This document shows, piece by piece, positions 7,205 through 15,112 of a stretch of DNA of 19,634 nucleotides. The position numbers were made by a program, and so were the translations under genes. The notes under the pieces were generated by a model that saw nothing but the letters and a program-made list of their open reading frames with translations, searched no databases and was not told where the DNA came from. This DNA comes from Faecalimonas sp. (GTDB lineage: Bacteria; Bacillota_A; Clostridia; Lachnospirales; Lachnospiraceae). Location of the stretch: the NCBI GenBank assembly GCA_026169575.1, contig JAPFCT010000172.1:1-19634 (forward strand), given 5' to 3'. Numbering within the stretch: the stretch's first letter is position 1; each line of letters starts with the position of its first letter.

Positions 7205-7696
7205 ATGTTTAATTTTTTTAAGAAAAAACAAGACAATACATACATGCTCGGTGCAGTGGCAAAAGGAAAGGCTGTGTCGTTAACGGAAGTAAATGATCCG
7301 ACCTTTAATTCAGGAATGCTCGGCCAGGGGGTTGCGATCGTACCGTCCGAGGGAAAGATTTACGCACCGGCAGACGGAGAGATCGCAATGGTATTTGAGA
7401 CACTTCATGCAGTCAGCATGACAGCAGACAATGGAGTTGAGATCTTAGTACATGTTGGGCTGGATACAGTAGAACTGAAAGGAAAAGGATTTGAGGCACA
7501 TGTCAAAGCCGGAGACAAAGTAAAAAAAGGTGATCTGATGCTGACGGTTGATCTGGATGCAGTTCAGGCCGCGGGCTATGATATCGTGACACCGATCCTC
7601 GTGTGCAATACAGATGAGTATGCGGCGGTAGAAGGACTTGCAGGAAAAGAAGTCGCTCCGGGTGAGGACGTTGTAAAGATCCAGATGAAAAATTAG
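7205..7696 (+). CDS. crr: PTS glucose-type EIIA component
   Basis: EIIA accepts phosphate from HPr and passes it to the EIIB domain of the sugar permease. The start at ATG 7205 has AGGAGG 6 nt upstream and gives 163 residues, matching the single-domain Crr family. His83 in ILVHVGLDTV is the phosphorylated residue, and His68 in ETLHAVSM is the supporting active-site histidine, 15 residues earlier as in E. coli Crr (75 and 90). The C-terminal half has the expected G-D-V/L segments (AGDKVKKGDLML, VTPILVCNTDEY). It is a separate protein here rather than fused to EIICB, and lies just upstream of the EIICB gene, its likely partner. Confidence 0.96.
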   Translation: MFNFFKKKQDNTYMLGAVAKGKAVSLTEVNDPTFNSGMLGQGVAIVPSEGKIYAPADGEIAMVFETLHAVSMTADNGVEILVHVGLDTVELKGKGFEAHVKAGDKVKKGDLMLTVDLDAVQAAGYDIVTPILVCNTDEYAAVEGLAGKEVAPGEDVVKIQMKN

Positions 7697-7701
7697 TGAG
7701 G

Positions 7702-7758
7702 ATTTTATTGCCGGGGTTCCCGGTGTAAAATAAATGATGAAAGGGAAAAGACTTTCAT
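7702..7758 (+). other. Two consecutive stem-loops between crr and the EIICB gene
   Basis: The first stem pairs ATTTTA (7702) and CCGGG with CCCGG and TAAAAT (ending 7731). The second pairs ATGAAAG (7737) with CTTTCAT (ending 7758). Neither is followed by a T-run, so neither looks like a simple terminator. They could act as mRNA processing or stabilising hairpins that set EIICB levels relative to the upstream enzymes. I see no RAT-like sequence here. Confidence 0.5.
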
Positions 7759-7798
7759 TGTGAATCAAAAGGGATTAAGAGCAAGGAGGAAAAAAATT

Positions 7799-9241
7799 AT
7801 GATGAGATATCTTCAAAGATTAGGAAAATCTCTGATGCTTCCGGTTGCATGTCTTCCGGTTGCGGCTATCCTGCAGGGAATCGGTTACTGGATCGACCCG
7901 ACTGGATGGGGGGCAAACAATGTAATTGCAGCATTTTTATTAAAGGGCGGCGGATGTCTGATTGACCAGATGCCGATCTTATTTGCAATCGGTGTAGCTG
8001 TCGGTATGTCTGACGACAACGACGGTACAGCAGGTCTTGCGGGACTCGTTTCATGGATCATGACAACGACATTACTTTCCACAGATGTTGTAGCAATGCT
8101 TACAAAAACAGCAGTGGAAAAAGTAGATCCGGCATTTGGAAATATTAAGACACAGTTCATCGGAATTCTCTGTGGTCTGATCGCAGCTGCCTGCTACAAT
8201 AAATTCAAAAATACAAAATTACCAGATGCATTCTCATTCTTCAGCGGAAAGAGATGCGTTGCGATCGTTACAGCAGGTGCATCCTTAGTTTCCAGCTTAG
8301 TACTGTTCTTCGTATGGCCAATCATTTACAATGTACTTGTAACTGTTGGTAAATTTATCATGGATTTAGGACCGGTTGGAGCAGGTATCTACGGTTTCTT
8401 CAACCGACTGCTGATCCCATTCGGTCTGCACCACGCACTGAACTCTGTATTCTGGTTTGACGTTGCAGGAATTAATGATATCGCGAAGTTCTGGGGAAAT
8501 GCAGAAGGCGGTGTGATGGGAACAACTGGTATGTAGATGTCAGGATTCTTCCCGGTAATGATGTTCGGTCTTCCGGCAGCAGCTTTAGCGATGTATCACA
8601 CAGCAAAAGATACAAAAAAGAAAGTGGCAGCAGGTCTTCTGATGTCAGTAGCAGTTGCTTCCTTCTTCAATGGTGTTACAGAACCTCTGGAATTCTCTTT
8701 CATGTTCCTTGCACCGGCTCTCTACGGCGTACATGCAGTATTGACAGGTATCTCTATGGCAGTTGTTGCGGCGCTTCCGGTAAGGGCAGGCTTCAACTTC
8801 AGTGCAGGTTTTGTTGACTGGATCTTAAGCTTTAAAGCTCCGTTCGCGCAGAATCCACTGATGCTGATCCCGATCGGACTTGTAGTTGGTGCAATTTACT
8901 ACGTAGTATTCCGTTTCGTGATCGTGAAATTTAACATGAAGACACCGGGACGTGAAGACGATGATATCGATGAGACAAAAGTAGAGCTTGCAAACAATGA
9001 CTTTACTGGAATCGCAAAGATTGTCCTCGAAGGTGTTGGAGGACCGTCAAACGTAACTTCTATTGACAACTGTATCACAAGACTTCGCCTGGAGATCAAA
9101 GACTACACATTAGTAGATGAGCGCAAGATCAAATCTGCAGGTGTGGCAGGAGTGATCCGTCCAAGCAAAACAGCCGTTCAGGTTATTATTGGAACAAAAG
9201 TTCAGTTTGTAGCTGACGAATTTAAAAAGCTTTGTAAATAA
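7799..9241 (+). pseudogene. nagE: NagE-like PTS EIICB permease interrupted by an in-frame amber codon
   Basis: This is the sugar-transporting EIIC membrane domain fused to EIIB. ATG 7799 has AGGAGG 9 nt upstream. The upstream half (245 codons) and downstream half (234 codons after the stop) are in the same frame and join into a normal EIICB of about 480 residues. A single TAG at 8534-8536 (codon 246) separates them, inside GMxMSGFFPVMMFGLP, where the E. coli GlcNAc permease NagE, as I recall it, has Phe; Tyr (TAT or TAC) to TAG is the simplest change. The flanks match NagE more closely than PtsG (LHHALNSVFWF, TEPLEFSFMFLAP, FNMKTPGRED), so N-acetylglucosamine or glucose is the likely substrate. 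The EIIB phospho-cysteine is Cys425 (DNCITRLRL). An ATG follows the TAG directly, so restart is possible. Sequencing error is also possible. Confidence 0.85.
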
Positions 9242-9276
9242 GCATGAGATATTTTAATCCCTTTTAAAAATAGGAT

Positions 9277-9318
9277 CGCCGTCAGGCAGCTGAAAGCAGT
9301 TGCAGGGCGGCGGTTTTT
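9277..9318 (+). terminator. Intrinsic terminator of the PTS operon
   Basis: CGCCGTCAGGCAGCTG pairs with CAGTTGCAGGGCGGCG across an AAAG loop, with a couple of G-U pairs and mismatches, and TTTTT follows at 9314. It lies 35 bases after the EIICB stop and marks the end of the pts transcript. Confidence 0.85.
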
Positions 9319-9339
9319 CATTCCGCAGGAGATACTTTA

Positions 9340-9365
9340 TCTGAAGGAACAATCTGTGGTATAAT
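9340..9365 (+). promoter_or_regulatory. Extended -10 promoter of cutC
   Basis: TATAAT at 9360-9365 is preceded by TGG, the extended -10 motif. The -35 region is weak, as is common with extended -10 promoters. It lies about 45 bases before the cutC start. Confidence 0.65.
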
Positions 9366-9410
9366 GGAAAAATAATACAAGTGGAATAGTTTCAGGAAAG
9401 GAGAAACGAC

Positions 9411-10154
9411 ATGTCAGGAATTTTGGAAGTATGTGTGGACAGTATGGAATCCGCTCTGGCGGCAGAGCAGGGAGGAGCAGACAGAATCGAGCTTTGCGGA
9501 AATCTCGTGATCGGGGGGACGACGCCGTCTCCGGCGTTGTTTGAGAAAATACGGCGGGAGACAGATCTGAAGATCCGCGCGCTGTTACGGCCGCGGTTCG
9601 GTGACTTCTGTTACAGCCAGCATGAATATGAGATTTTAAAAGAAGAGGTAAAAATGTTCCGGAAGCTGGGGGCAGACGGAATCGTGATCGGATGTCTGAA
9701 TCCGGACGGTTCTCTGAATATGGAGCAGATGCAGGGACTGATCGCGGAGGCAGGTGATATGGATGTAGCGCTGCACCGCGCCTTTGACGTAAGCCGGGAT
9801 GCACTGGAAGCGATGGAGCAGGCGATCTCATTGGGATGCCGGACCATTCTGACAAGCGGACAGAAAAACTCTGCATGGGAAGGAAGAGAATTCCTTGCCA
9901 AGCTGCAGAACGAGAGCAGAGGAAGAATCGAGATTCTTGCGGGAAGCGGCATCAAGTCGGAGATCATCGGACAGCTGCATGAGGAGACCGGAATTACCTC
10001 CTACCATATGTCGGGAAAAGTCGTTGTTGACAGTCAGATGACATTCCGGAGAGATGGAGTCAACATGGGACTTCCGGGATTCAGTGAATACGAGATCTGG
10101 CAGGGAAGCGCGGAGAAGATCCGTGCGGCAAGAGAGATTGTTGATCAATTTTAA
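9411..10154 (+). CDS. cutC: CutC family protein
   Basis: The 247-residue TIM-barrel protein matches the CutC family throughout: ILEVCVDSMESALAAEQGGADRIELC at the N-terminus, GGTTPS (about 35-40), then RPRFGDFCYS, DGIVIGCLNPDG, ALHRAFD and TILTSG. CutC was named for copper homeostasis in E. coli, but its biochemical role is not settled and the name should be taken as a family label. AAGGAG lies 7 nt upstream of the ATG. It has its own promoter and terminator and appears to be a single-gene unit, unconnected to the PTS operon before it. Confidence 0.93.
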   Translation: MSGILEVCVDSMESALAAEQGGADRIELCGNLVIGGTTPSPALFEKIRRETDLKIRALLRPRFGDFCYSQHEYEILKEEVKMFRKLGADGIVIGCLNPDGSLNMEQMQGLIAEAGDMDVALHRAFDVSRDALEAMEQAISLGCRTILTSGQKNSAWEGREFLAKLQNESRGRIEILAGSGIKSEIIGQLHEETGITSYHMSGKVVVDSQMTFRRDGVNMGLPGFSEYEIWQGSAEKIRAAREIVDQF

Positions 10155-10188
10155 TATTACTGACACCGTTTTGAGGAAGATGGATATG

Positions 10189-10243
10189 CCCTCTTTCAGG
10201 TAGAAAATGATAAAAACTTGTCTGCCTGAAAGGGGGATTTTTT
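10189..10243 (+). terminator. Intrinsic terminator of cutC
   Basis: CCCTCTTTCAGG pairs with CCTGAAAGGGGG (one G-U pair), followed by ATTTTTT at 10237-10243. It lies in the convergent gap between cutC and the minus-strand operon. Read on the minus strand, the same stem has no good T-run, so it mainly serves cutC. I find no clear separate terminator for the minus-strand operon. Confidence 0.85.
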
Positions 10244-10267
10244 GACAGGGAAACCGTCCGGCCTTGC

Positions 10268-10546
10268 TTAGAAAAGAAGAATCTGTCCGAGAACAATCGT
10301 ACCGAGTACGGCATAGAGCGTGTTTACGATCAGGCAGATCTTCATCAGGAAATTCTGTACCTTTGCCTTGTGATAGGATACCAGTGTGAAAATGCCGCCA
10401 AAAATCATTGCGGCCGCATAGCAGCCGATCATGATCTCTGCGGTGGGAGACTGGAGCGCCCAGTCGTATGTCCGCAGAGGTAAGATCGTCCACGGAAGAA
10501 ACAGCATAAGAGTACTTATCGTAGTCAATAATCTTGATTTCATCAT
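10268..10546 (-). CDS. Small three-TM membrane protein at the end of the LanFEG-type operon
   Basis: I do not recognise this family. The start is taken as the ATG at 10546, because AGGAG lies 5 nt upstream and the longer reading would overlap the permease gene. The next codon is also ATG, with 8-nt spacing, and could be the real start. The product is about 92 residues with three predicted membrane segments: TTISTLMLFLPWTILPL, AEIMIGCYAAAMIFGGIFTL and the C-terminal hydrophobic stretch ending GTIVLGQILLF. It begins one base after the stop of the LanG-like permease, so it is very probably translated with the transporter. It may be an accessory immunity subunit, which is inference from position only. 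Confidence 0.75.
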   Translation of the reverse strand: MMKSRLLTTISTLMLFLPWTILPLRTYDWALQSPTAEIMIGCYAAAMIFGGIFTLVSYHKAKVQNFLMKICLIVNTLYAVLGTIVLGQILLF

Positions 10547-10547
10547 A

Positions 10548-11318
10548 TCATCTCCTCTCTGTTCTGCCAAACAAAAGGCAGGCGGTCAGTAAACAAATTA
10601 TGGTAATTGCAGTAGCAGACGGGATCCATGGGGATAACTCAATCTGCGCGGTGGAAAGATGCTCTGCAAGTCTTCCGTAATCGGCAGTGACTATAAAAAG
10701 CGGATAGGCGGGCGGGTATGCGAACCACCATTTCGTATTGATGATCAAAACGGAAGGGACAATAGAGGCAAGTCCCGCTCCGATGGAGAACACCGGTGTC
10801 TGGATACAGACAGAAAGCAGCCAGAAAACGGAAAGCATCGGTATCGTCGTCAGGAAAATCTTTCCTGCTTCCCGGAAGACAAACAGCGGAGAAAGCAGAA
10901 ACTGGTAGTTCTGTGTCTGGGATGCGATCGCAGCACTTACATAATAGACTGCGATGCACAGCAGGATCTGGACAGCAGAAAGAAGCAGCAGGACGACAAA
11001 TTTTGCAAGGCAGAGGCGTGCGGGATGGATTGGCAGTGACAGCATTTTGAGGATCCCTCTGTGAGTTCGCTCAGTCATATGCAGCAGGACAGTGCCAACG
11101 ACCATACTTGCCGGGAGCATGAACCACACCATTCCCAGGAAGCCCTGGATGAAGAAATTGTGTTCCGGCGAGATCCCCTCTGCCTGCATGGAAAAATTCA
11201 TATCAGCGTTTAAAACGGACGGGATCCACAGGATTATGACGGCGGCAAATAAGATCGGAAAAATGTGTGAGCGTTTTATTTTGGTGAGTTCAACGCGGAT
11301 CAGTGACAAGAAATTCAT
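10548..11318 (-). CDS. Lantibiotic-immunity-type ABC permease (LanG/MutG-like)
   Basis: The 256-residue ABC-2 type permease has about six membrane segments, starting with the charged N-terminus MNFLSLIRVELTKIKRSH typical of these subunits. The block VFSIGAGLASIVPSVLIINTKWWFAYPPAYP near residues 180-210 is characteristic of the MutG/SpaG side of lantibiotic protection transporters. Such permeases pair with a second permease and a LanF ATPase to move lantibiotics away from the membrane. The ATG overlaps the stop of the upstream permease gene by four bases (ATGA), with AGGAGG 8 nt before it, indicating translational coupling. The substrate is unknown. Confidence 0.85.
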   Translation of the reverse strand: MNFLSLIRVELTKIKRSHIFPILFAAVIILWIPSVLNADMNFSMQAEGISPEHNFFIQGFLGMVWFMLPASMVVGTVLLHMTERTHRGILKMLSLPIHPARLCLAKFVVLLLLSAVQILLCIAVYYVSAAIASQTQNYQFLLSPLFVFREAGKIFLTTIPMLSVFWLLSVCIQTPVFSIGAGLASIVPSVLIINTKWWFAYPPAYPLFIVTADYGRLAEHLSTAQIELSPWIPSATAITIICLLTACLLFGRTERR

Positions 11319-12037
11319 TGAAAATCCCTCCTTCTTCTAACAAAGATCAGTTCTGCCAGGCTGATCGCGATCAGTTCTATGAGCATTGCACAGACATATT
11401 GGGCAGTCTGTGCCGGATCTGTTTCTGGCAAGAGTTGAAATGGCGCTGCAAATGGGAACAGCGAAAGCAGAAAATGGTCTGTCGGCAGCAGCGTTGCAGT
11501 AAATACGCAGATGACCCCGATCCCAAGAGATATCCACATATTTTCAAAGATGGATGCGAGCAGCATCGACAGTGCAATGCATGGAAGCAGAAGACAAAAT
11601 TCGTAGGCGAAATTTTTAAAAAGTTCTGCCTGGAAGTCGGCTTCCATCTGAAACCAGTGGGCGGTGCAGAATGTGACTGCTCCTGCTTCCAGAAGCAGAA
11701 CGACAGCGCAGAGTGCGATGGTCAGGATTACTTTCTGAAAAAACATGGAGCTTTCCCGAAGCGGCAGCGCGCGCATTTTCTGCATGGCATTGTCGGAAAA
11801 TTCAATATGATACAGCAGGCAGGTTCCTGCGATGATAAGTAACAGATTGAGCATGGACATCATCTGCCAGTTTGCATTCAGCAAAATCCGGATGGGCGGA
11901 AGATCCATATCCAGATACAGTTCAGACCGGGCAGCCATATTGATGACCGGAATCGCAGATGCGATGATCCCACCGCCGAAAAAGGCAGGCAGAGCCCCGG
12001 TTCTTTTTAATTTTTTACATTCCAAAGCGATACTCAT
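11315..12037 (-). CDS. Lantibiotic-immunity-type ABC permease (LanE/MutE-like)
   Basis: The 240-residue ABC-2 type permease has about six membrane segments and a short basic N-terminus (MSIALECKKLKRTG). Near residues 72-108 the run TCLLYHIEFSDNAMQKMRALPL is typical of the MutE/EpiE permease type; the preceding NWQMMSMLNLLL forms a hydrophobic segment. It overlaps the ATPase gene by four bases (ATGA) and the LanG-like permease by four bases, so all three are translated as one coupled unit. It most likely forms a heteromeric transporter with both neighbours. Confidence 0.85.
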   Translation of the reverse strand: MSIALECKKLKRTGALPAFFGGGIIASAIPVINMAARSELYLDMDLPPIRILLNANWQMMSMLNLLLIIAGTCLLYHIEFSDNAMQKMRALPLRESSMFFQKVILTIALCAVVLLLEAGAVTFCTAHWFQMEADFQAELFKNFAYEFCLLLPCIALSMLLASIFENMWISLGIGVICVFTATLLPTDHFLLSLFPFAAPFQLLPETDPAQTAQYVCAMLIELIAISLAELIFVRRRRDFQ

Positions 12038-12789
12038 TTTGTGACTCCTCTCTGGCAGTTGTCCTCCTCGATCAGTGCAAGGAAAGTATCCTCGAGATGA
12101 TCCGAAGGATATCCGCGCAGCGCTGCGCTCTGCCGCAGTTCTTCCAATGTTCCTTCAAACAGCAGATGTCCGTGATTCAGGATACCGATCTGGTCTGCCA
12201 TCAGTTCTACTTCCGAAAGCAAATGCGAGGAGACAAGGACGGTGCAGTCAAATTGTTTCGGGAGGGAGCGGATCAGTGTGCGGATTTCATGGATGCCGAC
12301 GGGATCTAATCCGTTTGTCGGTTCATCTAAAAGAAGAAGAGGCGGTTTCCCGATCAGCGCCATCGCCAGCCCCAGCCGCTGCTTCATTCCGAGGGAATAT
12401 TTTTTTGCCAGACGGTTTTGATACGGTGTCAGTCCGACAAACTCCAGCGCATCCGGCACAGAAGATTTTGGCAGTCCTAAAATTTTGCGGATGATCTCCA
12501 GATTTTCTTTCCCGGTTAAATTGCCGTAAAAAGCAGGCGCCTCGATAAAGGAGCCGATTTCTTTTAAGATTTCCATCCGGTCTCTCGGAAAGGTTTTTCC
12601 ATTGATCACAAAAGAACCACTGGTCTGTTTTGTCAGACCAAGGAAGATCTTCATGGTAGTAGATTTTCCGGCTCCGTTCGGACCGAGAAAGCCGTAGACA
12701 CTTCCTTTTGGGATATGCAGGCTGAGGTCGGATACGGCGGTAAAATCTGCATAAGTCTTTGTTAAATGTGTTGTTTCAATCATATTCAT
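12034..12789 (-). CDS. Lantibiotic-immunity-type ABC ATPase (LanF-like)
   Basis: This 251-residue ABC ATPase powers the two permeases downstream. Walker A is GPNGAGKST (36-44), the signature is SLGMKQR (132-138), Walker B is LLLLDEP (151-157), and the switch histidine is His189. The segment after the alpha/beta core reads IGSFIEAPAFYGNLT, so the normal Q-loop glutamine is Glu83. An E-loop in place of the Q-loop is a known hallmark of LanF lantibiotic immunity ATPases, and it is the best evidence for this assignment over a generic drug or bacitracin exporter. AAGGAG lies 8 nt before the ATG. It is the first gene of the minus-strand operon and is divergent from the response regulator. Confidence 0.92.
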   Translation of the reverse strand: MNMIETTHLTKTYADFTAVSDLSLHIPKGSVYGFLGPNGAGKSTTMKIFLGLTKQTSGSFVINGKTFPRDRMEILKEIGSFIEAPAFYGNLTGKENLEIIRKILGLPKSSVPDALEFVGLTPYQNRLAKKYSLGMKQRLGLAMALIGKPPLLLLDEPTNGLDPVGIHEIRTLIRSLPKQFDCTVLVSSHLLSEVELMADQIGILNHGHLLFEGTLEELRQSAALRGYPSDHLEDTFLALIEEDNCQRGVTK

Positions 12790-12814
12790 ACGATGTTCTC
12801 CTTTCTGGTGATAG

Positions 12815-12844
12815 ATTTATTTTATCTTCCCAACCTTGCGTCAA
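12815..12844 (-). promoter_or_regulatory. Candidate promoter of the LanFEG-type operon
   Basis: On the minus strand a TTGACG -35 box (12839-12844) is followed after 18 bp by the weak -10 candidate ATAAAT (12815-12820). The -35 box overlaps the CAACCTT direct repeat, so a regulator bound there would touch RNA polymerase. The -10 is poor, which would fit an activator-dependent promoter. Confidence 0.45.
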
Positions 12845-12876
12845 CCTTCCCGCTTCCTTACATTTCCCTTACATTT
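12831..12876. promoter_or_regulatory. Two pairs of 11-bp-spaced direct repeats, candidate response-regulator sites
   Basis: CAACCTT occurs at 12831 and 12842, and CCTTACATTT occurs at 12856 and 12867. Both pairs have an 11-bp period, about one helical turn, as expected for tandem OmpR-family response regulator binding. They lie between the divergent transporter and two-component promoters. Confidence 0.6.
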
Positions 12877-12886
12877 GCAGAGAAGA

Positions 12887-12915
12887 TAGAGACAAAGATA
12901 GAAATCTGATATAAT
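12887..12915 (+). promoter_or_regulatory. Extended -10 promoter of the two-component system
   Basis: TATAAT at 12910-12915 is preceded by TGA (extended -10). The -35 candidate TAGAGA (12887-12892), 17 bp upstream, is weak. The CCTTACATTT repeats end 10 bp upstream of it. Confidence 0.6.
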
Positions 12916-12940
12916 ATTTTTCAAAAAGGAGTGGATGAAC

Positions 12941-13645
12941 ATGGCATTTGACTATTTAAAAGAGAAGAAAATCCTGCTTGTGGATGATGAGCAGGAACTT
13001 TTGGATATGGTTGTATCTATTTTAAAGGAAGATGGATTTACGAAGATCCTGACAGCCGGAACGGTAAAAGAAGCGGTTCAGATTTCTGAACAGGACCGTC
13101 CGGATCTTGCGATACTGGATGTCATGCTCCCGGACGGAGACGGTTTTTCTCTGATGGAGCAGTTAAGATGCCGGGGGGACTATCCGGTCTTATTCTTAAC
13201 TGCCCGCGGGGAGGCGGAAGATAAGTGGAGAGGATTTGGTCTGGGTGCAGATGACTATATTGTGAAACCATTTCTGCCAAAGGAACTGCTTTTTCGTGTG
13301 ACGGCAATCTTAAGGAGAAGTTACCGGGAAGAAAATCCGCTTGTCAGGCTTCATGCCAGCGAAATCGATTTTGCCCGCGCGGAAGTGATCAAAAACGGAG
13401 AGCATATCCCACTGACAGCGAAGGAATATGAACTTCTGAATGCGCTTTACCGGAACGCCGGGCGGATCGTCACGATCGATGCTTTATGTGAGGCAGCCTG
13501 GGGCGATAATCCTTTTGGATATGAGAACTCTCTGATGGCGCATATACGCCGTATCCGGGAGAAAATAGAGGATACGCCGTCAAAGCCGGTTTCGCTAGTG
13601 ACGATGAAAGGCCTGGGCTATAAGCTGATCGTGGAGGGGAGATAA
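12941..13645 (+). CDS. OmpR-family response regulator of the LanFEG module
   Basis: The receiver domain (about 8-122) has the acidic pair Asp15-Asp16, the phosphorylated Asp60 (LAILDVMLPDGDG), the Thr of FLTARG, and the Lys of DDYIVKPF. A winged-helix DNA-binding domain follows (about 135-232), ending GLGYKLIVEGR. The ATG at 12941 is chosen because AAGGAG lies 9 nt upstream; the ATG at 12935 would be only 3 nt from it. The kinase gene starts one base after the stop. By analogy with NisR, CprR and other LanR-type regulators, it probably activates the divergent transporter operon in response to a peptide antimicrobial, but the inducer is unknown. Confidence 0.93.
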   Translation: MAFDYLKEKKILLVDDEQELLDMVVSILKEDGFTKILTAGTVKEAVQISEQDRPDLAILDVMLPDGDGFSLMEQLRCRGDYPVLFLTARGEAEDKWRGFGLGADDYIVKPFLPKELLFRVTAILRRSYREENPLVRLHASEIDFARAEVIKNGEHIPLTAKEYELLNALYRNAGRIVTIDALCEAAWGDNPFGYENSLMAHIRRIREKIEDTPSKPVSLVTMKGLGYKLIVEGR

Positions 13646-13646
13646 C

Positions 13647-15077
13647 ATGAAGAGTGTTCCAAAATTATTGCGGAGATTTGTCGGAATCCTGCTGCTTAGT
13701 TCCTTTTTTCTTCTGCTTGCAAATCTTGTGATCCTGGCTGTTGTGACCGCAGCGCAGGCTCCAAATGGATATCCGTGGAAAACTGCAGAAAAAGCAGCAG
13801 AGAGTATGACCGATACCGGGCAGGGATACGAGATGACAGAGGAAATGAAGCGGCAGCTGAAGAAAGAGCAGGTATGGGCAGTGTATGTCGATAATCAGAC
13901 CAATGCCTGCATCTGGCATTCGGAGGGGCTGCCTGCCGCAGTGCCTCTGAAGTTTACCGCCTCGGAGATTGCGGATGTTACCCGCGGATACCTGGATGGC
14001 TATCCGGTCTTTACGGGTGCCAGTGAAAAAGGACTGATGATTCTTGGATATCCAAAAGAGAGCTTTTGGAAGCACATGTGGCCAAGCTGGGATTATCAGT
14101 TTATTAAAAATCTGCCGAAAAATATTTTGCTCGTTCTCCTCGTAAATGTCGTGCTGATCTTTATCATCTATATGACTGCAAATACAACCCTGCTGAAATC
14201 GATCAAGCCGATCACAGACGGCATTCAGGCGTTGCCTTCGGGGGAACCTGTGGTGCTGAAAGAAAAAGGGATTCTTTCCGAAATCTCAGAGAATATCAAC
14301 CGGACTTCTGAAGTGCTGCAGTCGCAGAAATTTCAGCTCCGGAAAAAGGAGACGGCAAGGGCAAACTGGATCGCGGGCGTTTCCCACGATATCCGGACGC
14401 CACTGTCGATGGTGATGGGATATGCGGCACAGTTAGAGACAGATCCTGCACTTTCAGAAAGTGAGCGCGGGAAGGCGGCTGTGATCCGCAGGCAGAGTGA
14501 ACGGATGAAAAATCTGATCAATGACCTGAATCTGGCTTCAAAGCTGGAATACAATATGCAGCCGGCTGCCGTAAAGCCGGAGAATATCATAGCGGTCGTA
14601 AGGCAGGTTGTAGTCGATTTTATCAATATGGACCTTGAAGAAAAATTTCCGGTGGAGTGGGAAACCGACGAGGAGACTGCCGCCTATGTTGTCAATGGAG
14701 ACAAAGATCTGCTGAAGCGGGCGGTCTCAAATCTGATCCAGAATTGTATCAACCACAATGAAGATGGATGTTCGATCTTTGTATCAGTTCATAGGAGGGA
14801 AGAGGTCTGTGAGATCTGTGTAGAGGACAATGGAACCGGTATCTCTGAGGAGCAGATCGAGAAACTCAACCATACGCCGCACTATATGGTGTGTGATACA
14901 AATACGACCGAACAGCGCCACGGACTGGGACTTCTGATCGTCAGGCAGATCGCGGAATCTCATCACGGTACATTTGCGATCGGACACAGCACATACGGTG
15001 GATTTGCTGCGAAAATAGGTCTGCCGCTGCTCAGAGAAAAGCAAGAACATCTGCAAAAGAATCCGCTTTCAAATTGA
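13647..15077 (+). CDS. Sensor histidine kinase of the LanFEG module
   Basis: The 476-residue kinase has a first membrane segment (about 12-36), an extracytoplasmic loop of about 120 residues, and a second membrane segment (about 159-178). A HisKA domain with phospho-accepting His247 (GVSHDIRTPLS) and a HATPase domain follow. The N-box is SNLIQNCINHN (361-371), the G1 box VEDNGTGIS (392-400), and the G2 box HGLGLLIV (425-432). A loop of this size fits NisK/CprK-like peptide-sensing kinases better than BceS-type kinases, which have almost no loop. The start lies one base after the regulator stop. The stop codon overlaps the -35 box of the next promoter, so the two transcription units are tightly packed. 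Confidence 0.93.
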   Translation: MKSVPKLLRRFVGILLLSSFFLLLANLVILAVVTAAQAPNGYPWKTAEKAAESMTDTGQGYEMTEEMKRQLKKEQVWAVYVDNQTNACIWHSEGLPAAVPLKFTASEIADVTRGYLDGYPVFTGASEKGLMILGYPKESFWKHMWPSWDYQFIKNLPKNILLVLLVNVVLIFIIYMTANTTLLKSIKPITDGIQALPSGEPVVLKEKGILSEISENINRTSEVLQSQKFQLRKKETARANWIAGVSHDIRTPLSMVMGYAAQLETDPALSESERGKAAVIRRQSERMKNLINDLNLASKLEYNMQPAAVKPENIIAVVRQVVVDFINMDLEEKFPVEWETDEETAAYVVNGDKDLLKRAVSNLIQNCINHNEDGCSIFVSVHRREEVCEICVEDNGTGISEEQIEKLNHTPHYMVCDTNTTEQRHGLGLLIVRQIAESHHGTFAIGHSTYGGFAAKIGLPLLREKQEHLQKNPLSN

Positions 15078-15103
15078 CAAAAAGAACTGGCCGGAGCTAT
15101 AAT
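15074..15103 (+). promoter_or_regulatory. Promoter of the lacI-type regulator and ribokinase genes
   Basis: A consensus TTGACA (15074-15079) and TATAAT (15098-15103) are separated by 18 bp. The -35 box contains the TGA stop of the kinase gene. Transcription should start near 15110, within or just before the operator palindrome. Confidence 0.8.
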
Positions 15104-15112
15104 GAAAGCAGA

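Noticed and set aside
8534..8536. UAG read as pyrrolysine or another recoded amino acid
   Set aside because: EIICB needs only an aromatic residue here, no recoding signal is seen, and nothing in the window suggests pyrrolysine machinery.
12935..12940. ATG at 12935 as the response regulator start
   Set aside because: It lies only 3 nt from the AAGGAG site; the ATG at 12941 has proper spacing.
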